Positions 59,919 to 64,000 of a DNA stretch of 64,000 bases are shown piece after piece. The position numbers and the translations under genes are program-made. Each line of letters starts with the position of its first letter. Within the stretch, counting starts at the first letter, position 1. Below the pieces are notes generated by a model, which saw nothing but the letters and a program-made list of their open reading frames with translations, did no database searches and was not told the DNA's origin. This DNA comes from Holophagales bacterium UBA5704 (GTDB lineage Bacteria > Acidobacteriota > Thermoanaerobaculia > Multivoradales > UBA5704), in contig DIHE01000005.1 in assembly GCA_002420005.1 (NCBI GenBank), positions 62,001-126,000 of the forward strand, read 5' to 3'.

Positions 59919-61021
59919 CTCGGCATCTCCTCTCCGGCGGCGAACAGGAGCCGCCGGTCTTTGCTGTACAGCCGGCGGCGGAAGCCGCCCGGCGCGATCC
60001 GGACCTCGCGGCCGGCGAAGAACACCTGGTGCAGCTCGTCCTCCGAGCCCTCCCAGGCCAGCCCCAGCCGCGGCAGGATCTCCGTGCCGAACAGGCGGTC
60101 GGTGTGCTCCAGGCTCCAGGTGAACGTTTTTCGGAGCTGCGGATCGGCGAGCCGGCCGCGCAGGACCACCGGGTCCACCCCGTGCCGCCACAGGCGGACC
60201 AGGTCCGCAAAGGCGGCCAGGCTGACGTCGCAGCCGGCCTCCAGATAGACGGCGAAGCTCGCGTATTTGTACAGGACCAGCGCCGCGAGCAGCAGCTCGT
60301 CCGCGGGCCGCAAGGCCGGCAGCTCCTCTCGCCCGGCGGCCACCGGCACCGCCACCGCGTCCGCCAACAGCGGCTCCAGAGGCACCTCGAAGCCCGCCCG
60401 CGTCCAGGCGAGGTGGGTGGCGAAGCCGACATCCACGTGATCGACCAGCGGATCGTCCAGGAGCTTGATGCGGTGCGGCAGGTGATGGGGCTGCAGCCGG
60501 AACTCGATCGATTCCCGGCGGGAGAAGTGGACGACGCGGCGGGTGGCGGCATCGTAGCGCCCCGCGACGTAGCCGGCGTCGTCCAGCACCCGCTCCACCT
60601 GCGGCCCCTCCGCGGGTGGAATCAGAAAGTCCACGTCGGCCATCATCCGCTCCCCGGAGTCGCGATAGAGCGACGAGGCGAGAACGGCTCCCTTGACCGC
60701 GGCGAAGCGGACCCCCGCCGCCTCCAGGCGCCGGGCGAGCCGGCACGCCTCCTCCTGGAGCACCCGCACGCGATGCCGGTTCGCCCGCAGGACGAGGGCC
60801 AGATGCTCGCCGATCCGCAGCGGCGGCGCGACCGCGAGCCGCTCGACCTGGACGGCCAGCGCGGCGATCAGTCTGTGGCGGATCGCCTGTTCGAGCAGCT
60901 CACCCCAGCTCAGCTCCCGCGCCCTCAGCAGAGCCCGCAGGCGCTCCTCTGCGCCGGCCGCCGGGAGGCCGGCAGCCAGGAGCTCCAGGGCCTCCCATTC
61001 CAGGCCGCCGGCGCCGGTCAC
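59915..61021 (-). CDS. NTP_transf_5-like nucleotidyltransferase
   Basis: 368 residues. The NTase core is AAVKGAVLASSLYRDSGERMMADVDFLIP, with the Asp pair in DVDF, preceded by an N-terminal helical region and followed by a long alpha/beta part. Related proteins (PF14907-like) are found in lasso-peptide and other natural-product clusters and in polysaccharide loci; the reaction is uncertain (nucleotidyl transfer to a small molecule or protein). The GTG at 61021 overlaps the KASIII-like stop (GTGA). Confidence 0.74.
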   Translation of the reverse strand: MTGAGGLEWEALELLAAGLPAAGAEERLRALLRARELSWGELLEQAIRHRLIAALAVQVERLAVAPPLRIGEHLALVLRANRHRVRVLQEEACRLARRLEAAGVRFAAVKGAVLASSLYRDSGERMMADVDFLIPPAEGPQVERVLDDAGYVAGRYDAATRRVVHFSRRESIEFRLQPHHLPHRIKLLDDPLVDHVDVGFATHLAWTRAGFEVPLEPLLADAVAVPVAAGREELPALRPADELLLAALVLYKYASFAVYLEAGCDVSLAAFADLVRLWRHGVDPVVLRGRLADPQLRKTFTWSLEHTDRLFGTEILPRLGLAWEGSEDELHQVFFAGREVRIAPGGFRRRLYSKDRRLLFAAGEEMPR

Positions 61022-61959
61022 AGAAGGGCCTCCACACAGAAGGCCGAGGTGGACGAGATCGAGTCGGTGAGCAGAAACACGTGGTCTCCGGGCTCCAGGC
61101 CGCCGGAGTCCGCGAGATCCCGCAGATTGATCAACAGATCCCCGGCCACCGCGTGCGCCAGCCGGGGAATGTTGTCGTAAAAGCCCAGCTCGGCCGGAAA
61201 GCCGCTCAAGCCGACGAACGTCCTGGCGATCTCGCGGTTGTAGTTGTTGGTGATCACCCGGCGGAACCGCGCCGGCTCGAGCCCGGTCTGCGCGAGCAGC
61301 CGCTTCGCCACCGTGCGGACGTTGCGGAACTTGCCCATCTCCATCTGGAGATCGCCGGGCCGCGCGGCCTCCGCGAGCTGCCGCTGCTCCGGAGCGTTCT
61401 CCTGCACGATACCCAGGAGGTCGAACGCCCCGGCGCCGGGCGGCACGACCAGACAGCTCACCGCGGAATCGCTGCGCACCGACATCTCGGGCCGCATCCG
61501 GCGCCCGCCGGGCCGCTTCGGCGCCTTGTCGACGCTCACCACCATCACCCGGCGGGCGGCGCCGGAGAGCAGCAGCGACGACGCGACGCGCAAGCCGGTC
61601 ACCAGGTTCGCACACTGCGACAACGCGAGGCCGATCGGGTAGGCGGCGGTCAGCCCGGTGGCGCGGAGAAGCTCGTTCACCTCGTCCGCCTGCACCACCT
61701 CGTCGCGCTCATGGCTCTCTCCCAGGTACAGAAGAAAATCGATCTCCCCGGGCGCCACGCCGGCGAGGTCCAGCGTCTTCTGCACACTCGCCCGCGCCAG
61801 GTCCACCGAGCGGAGGTCCGATGCCGCATGGTGCTCGAGCCCCGCCAGCCGGTAGAGCTCCAGGGCCCGGGGATCGTCGGCCAGGAAATCGACCTGATCG
61901 ATCGGCCGGATCTCCCCCAGCTCGCCGGCGAGACCCAGCAGGGAGCCCAGCCGCGCCAT
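61018..61959 (-). CDS. KASIII-like thiolase-fold protein with altered triad
   Basis: 313 residues. The nucleophile Cys is C116 in LSQCANL. The usual His and Asn of the FabH triad appear changed: the HQAN position reads NNYN, and the GNTSA position reads DSISSTSA. This argues against a decarboxylating condensation and for acyl transfer or ester/amide formation, as in CerJ/ChlB3-like enzymes. It abuts the aldo/keto reductase gene (start one base after its stop) and overlaps the nucleotidyltransferase gene. It may join an acyl group to the NRPS product. Confidence 0.8.
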   Translation of the reverse strand: MARLGSLLGLAGELGEIRPIDQVDFLADDPRALELYRLAGLEHHAASDLRSVDLARASVQKTLDLAGVAPGEIDFLLYLGESHERDEVVQADEVNELLRATGLTAAYPIGLALSQCANLVTGLRVASSLLLSGAARRVMVVSVDKAPKRPGGRRMRPEMSVRSDSAVSCLVVPPGAGAFDLLGIVQENAPEQRQLAEAARPGDLQMEMGKFRNVRTVAKRLLAQTGLEPARFRRVITNNYNREIARTFVGLSGFPAELGFYDNIPRLAHAVAGDLLINLRDLADSGGLEPGDHVFLLTDSISSTSAFCVEALL

Positions 61960-63003
61960 CTAGGGGTCCTCCTCGCGCCGCCGGTGGTTCTCGATCGACT
62001 CCCAGGTGCCGCCGAACAGGTAGTGGCGCACCGCGCCGAGCCGCAGATGATCGTGCGGAAAACCCAGCTCGACCTCGGTCGCGCGGTCGAGGCGCCGCAC
62101 GTCGCCCGCGGCGAGCCGCACCTCCAGGCACTGCAGGTTCTCGCGCAGCTGTGCGGCCGTGCGGGCGCCGAACACCGGGATCAGGCCACGTCCGCGCAGC
62201 CAGTTGAGCGCCACGTGCACCGGCCGGCACCCGAGGCGCTCGGCGATCTGCACCACCCGGCGGGTGATGCTCCGGCTCCGCCGGTTGAGCCGGGGGGTGC
62301 CGGGTTTCATCACCAGGCGCCCGCTCTCCGGCTGCGGGAGGGCATACTTGCCGCTGAGCGCACCGCCGGCGAGGGGACCCCAGGCGGTCACTGCGAGATC
62401 CAGCGCCCGGGCCATCGGCAGGAGATCGCGATCCGCGGTGCGCTGCAACAGGTTGTATTCCACCTGCATCCCGACGAACGGCGTCCAGCCGCGCACCTCG
62501 GCCAGCATGTTGGCACCGGAAATGATCCAGGCCGGAGTGTTGGAGATCCCGAGATAGAGCAGCTTGCCGGCGCGGACGAGGTCATCCAGCGAGCGCATCA
62601 CCTCGTCGACCGGCGTCGTGAAGTCCCAGGCGTGAAGGTACAGGAGGTCGAGGTAGTCGGTCTGCAAGCGCCGCAGGCTTCCCTCGACCGACTGGACCAG
62701 GTTCTTGCGGTGGTTGCCGCCGCTGTTGGGATCGCCCGGCCGATCGTAGAGCGAGTATTTGGTGGCGAGGACGACCTCCTGGCGCACCGGCCGGACGAGC
62801 GCGCCGAGGATCTCCTCGCTGCGCCCGCCGGCATAGAAGTTCGCCGTGTCGAAAAAATTCCCGCCCGCCGCGCGAAACGCCGCGAAGAGGCGCTCGCACT
62901 CGGCGCGATCGGCACCATGGCCCGTGTCTTCGCCGAAGGTCATCGTCCCGAGGCAAAGCTCCGAGACCCGCAGGCCGCTTCTGCCCAGCAGCTTGTACTT
63001 CAT
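61960..63003 (-). CDS. Aldo/keto reductase
   Basis: 347 residues, NADPH-dependent (beta/alpha)8 enzyme. The catalytic tetrad is D52, Y57, K82 and H124 (FDTANFYAGG, TKYSLY, YLHAWD). It opens MKYKLLGRSGLRVSELCLGTMTFG and resembles the general AKR11/12-type potassium-channel-beta-like group. It is first of the cluster, with GGAGGG before the ATG, so the main promoter should lie in 63004-63129, which is shared with the divergent P-type ATPase gene. It could reduce the aldehyde released by the NRPS reductase domain. Confidence 0.88.
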   Translation of the reverse strand: MKYKLLGRSGLRVSELCLGTMTFGEDTGHGADRAECERLFAAFRAAGGNFFDTANFYAGGRSEEILGALVRPVRQEVVLATKYSLYDRPGDPNSGGNHRKNLVQSVEGSLRRLQTDYLDLLYLHAWDFTTPVDEVMRSLDDLVRAGKLLYLGISNTPAWIISGANMLAEVRGWTPFVGMQVEYNLLQRTADRDLLPMARALDLAVTAWGPLAGGALSGKYALPQPESGRLVMKPGTPRLNRRSRSITRRVVQIAERLGCRPVHVALNWLRGRGLIPVFGARTAAQLRENLQCLEVRLAAGDVRRLDRATEVELGFPHDHLRLGAVRHYLFGGTWESIENHRRREEDP

Positions 63004-63116
63004 GCCCGCCCTCCAGCCGGCAAGTGTCTCCCTCCTGGCGTCGCACGGATCGTAGTCGAGTCAGGACCGGCGGCGCAAGAACGGCCACGGGCCGCGGCGG
63101 TGCGGGACCCTTCTGT

Positions 63117-63122
63117 TAGAAT
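63117..63122 (+). promoter_or_regulatory. Probable -10 (TAGAAT) of the P-type ATPase gene
   Basis: TAGAAT lies seven bases before the ATG at 63130 and overlaps the alternative ATG at 63121. It supports the downstream ATG as the start of a leaderless transcript. Confidence 0.45.
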
Positions 63123-63129
63123 GCCGCAA

Positions 63130-64000
63130 ATGGACGATCACCGCCGCCGTCGGGGATCCCCTCCTGAAGCCTGGACGGTGCGCAGCGCGATTCCCGGCCG
63201 GATCCGGCTGCGCCATCCCCTGCTCTCCCGGTCGCAGCGTGCCGCCGAGCACGTCGAGCGGGTGCTGTTCGAGACGGACGAGGTTCTCCACGCCTCGCTC
63301 AATCCCCTCACCGGCAGCGTGCTGATCCGCCACGATGGACGACTCGGGGTCGACGGGCTGCTGGAGCGGCTCAACGACGGGCTGGCCGCCGCTCTCTGCG
63401 GGTGCCGCGGCTCCGGGCTCGATCGGTCGGCACCGCGGACGCTCGACCGGGCCGGCTTTCAGCTCACCCTGTCCAGCTGCTCCGTCGTCCTGTCGGTCTG
63501 CGCCGCCACGAGCCCGTTCCTGGCTCCGGCGTCATGGGCGATGGCCGCCCTGGCAGCCGGCCATGTGTTCTACCGGGCTTTTGCGGCGCTGTTCCGGGAA
63601 AGGAAGATCCGGGTCGACGTGCTCGACGCCACCGTGATCGGCCTCGCGCTCGGTTATGGCAAGACCTTCGCCGGCGCCTTCATGGTCTGGGCCGTGGACG
63701 TGGGCGACGTCCTGCTCGCCGGCTCCATGCGCGTCTCGCGGCTCCGGCTGTCGGAGATCTTCGGCAGGGATGTCCGCAAAGCCCGCCGGCTCGTCGACGG
63801 CGCCGAGATCGAGGGGAACGTCGAGAGCTTGCAGCCCGGCGACCGGATCGTGGTGCGCTCCGGAGAGCAGATTCCGGTGGACGGCGTGGTCCTCTGGGGC
63901 GAGGCGGTGGTCGACCAGCACGTGCTCACCGGCGAGCTCGTGCCGGTCGAACGGGCCACCGGGGAGGACGTGCTGGCGAAAACCTTGCTTCTCGCCGGCA
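63130..64000 (+). CDS. P1B-type ATPase with N-terminal HMA_2-like domain, cut by window edge
   Basis: The visible 290 residues start MDDHRRRR, then an HMA_2-type region VRSAIPGRIRLRHPLLSR (about 16-90) without a CxxC site. Hydrophobic helices (about 110-210) follow. The actuator domain begins with GDVLLAGSM and GDRIVVRSGEQIPVDG and carries TGELVPVE with the TGE motif. The metal-binding CPx and phosphorylated Asp lie beyond the window. The N-terminal domain resembles that of the ABC exporter at 46840. It is divergent from the 12-gene cluster. Metal specificity cannot be told. Confidence 0.88.
   Translation, partial: MDDHRRRRGSPPEAWTVRSAIPGRIRLRHPLLSRSQRAAEHVERVLFETDEVLHASLNPLTGSVLIRHDGRLGVDGLLERLNDGLAAALCGCRGSGLDRSAPRTLDRAGFQLTLSSCSVVLSVCAATSPFLAPASWAMAALAAGHVFYRAFAALFRERKIRVDVLDATVIGLALGYGKTFAGAFMVWAVDVGDVLLAGSMRVSRLRLSEIFGRDVRKARRLVDGAEIEGNVESLQPGDRIVVRSGEQIPVDGVVLWGEAVVDQHVLTGELVPVERATGEDVLAKTLLLAG

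Noticed and set aside
1..64000. CRISPR array, prophage, insertion sequence or tRNA gene
   Set aside because: No regularly spaced repeats, phage structural genes, transposase or cloverleaf-like sequence was recognised by eye; a dedicated scan could still find a small one.

Overview
This 64 kb window comes from a high-GC bacterial chromosome. Gene content suggests Acidobacteriota, perhaps Thermoanaerobaculia-like. The hints are an ADOP-permease-like N-terminal remnant, the secreted 'PCRLIDTRNP' beta domain, a large BNR/VPS10 repeat protein and many TPR proteins. This placement is an inference; no 16S rRNA or tRNA gene was found. Translational coupling (ATGA, GTGA and TTGA overlaps) is common. 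Many single genes lack a Shine-Dalgarno sequence and instead have a TANNNT -10 hexamer 5-7 nt before the start codon, which suggests leaderless mRNAs.

Layout. 1-4.8 kb: haem genes (partial ctaA, hemN, hemY) with an NTF2-like protein and a NarL-type regulator. 4.8-9.1 kb (minus): beta-glucosidase, a cNMP-binding/FHA protein, an LD-carboxypeptidase, RNase P RNA and a degenerate J-domain/TPR protein. 9.2-19.1 kb: peptidase T, an OPT transporter, a YkuD_2 protein, two tandem secreted metalloproteases, a secreted phosphoesterase and a TPR protein. 19.2-31.6 kb: uvrC and uvrB flank an accessory region with duplicated GNAT genes around a PfpI protein, a HicB-like protein, a TIR / KGGVGR-NACHT-FGE pair, a RelE-like/DUF2283 pair and an AbiEii-like nucleotidyltransferase. 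31.7-40.2 kb: PBP1A, DUF1080-like and BNR/VPS10 proteins, a methyltransferase, and rplI-rpsR-rpsF. 40.5-46.8 kb: a membrane protein, a tyrosinase, a LodA-like quinoprotein and a LodB-like flavoprotein in one plus-strand operon. 46.8-63.0 kb: twelve minus-strand genes, almost all overlapping or abutting, that form a biosynthetic cluster. 63.1 kb to the end: a partial P1B-type ATPase.

Two systems stand out. The first is the 12-gene cluster: aldo/keto reductase, KASIII-like enzyme, nucleotidyltransferase, AurF-like diiron oxygenase, carrier protein, PAS-PAS-GAF protein, free adenylation domain, T-C-A-T-reductase NRPS, double P-loop kinase, HAD phosphatase, YtxH protein and an ABC exporter. It reads as a pathway to an N-oxygenated, reductively released X-Pro dipeptide, with phosphorylation-based protection and export. 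A diiron N-oxygenase with a reductase-ended NRPS recalls the mgo/pvf and ham (fragin) clusters, but the rest differs. The second is the tyrosinase-LodA-LodB operon, in which a copper oxidase sits beside a protein-derived-quinone oxidase and its maturase. The TIR/NACHT/FGE pair is a likely anti-phage module of a broadly known kind with an uncommon domain fusion.
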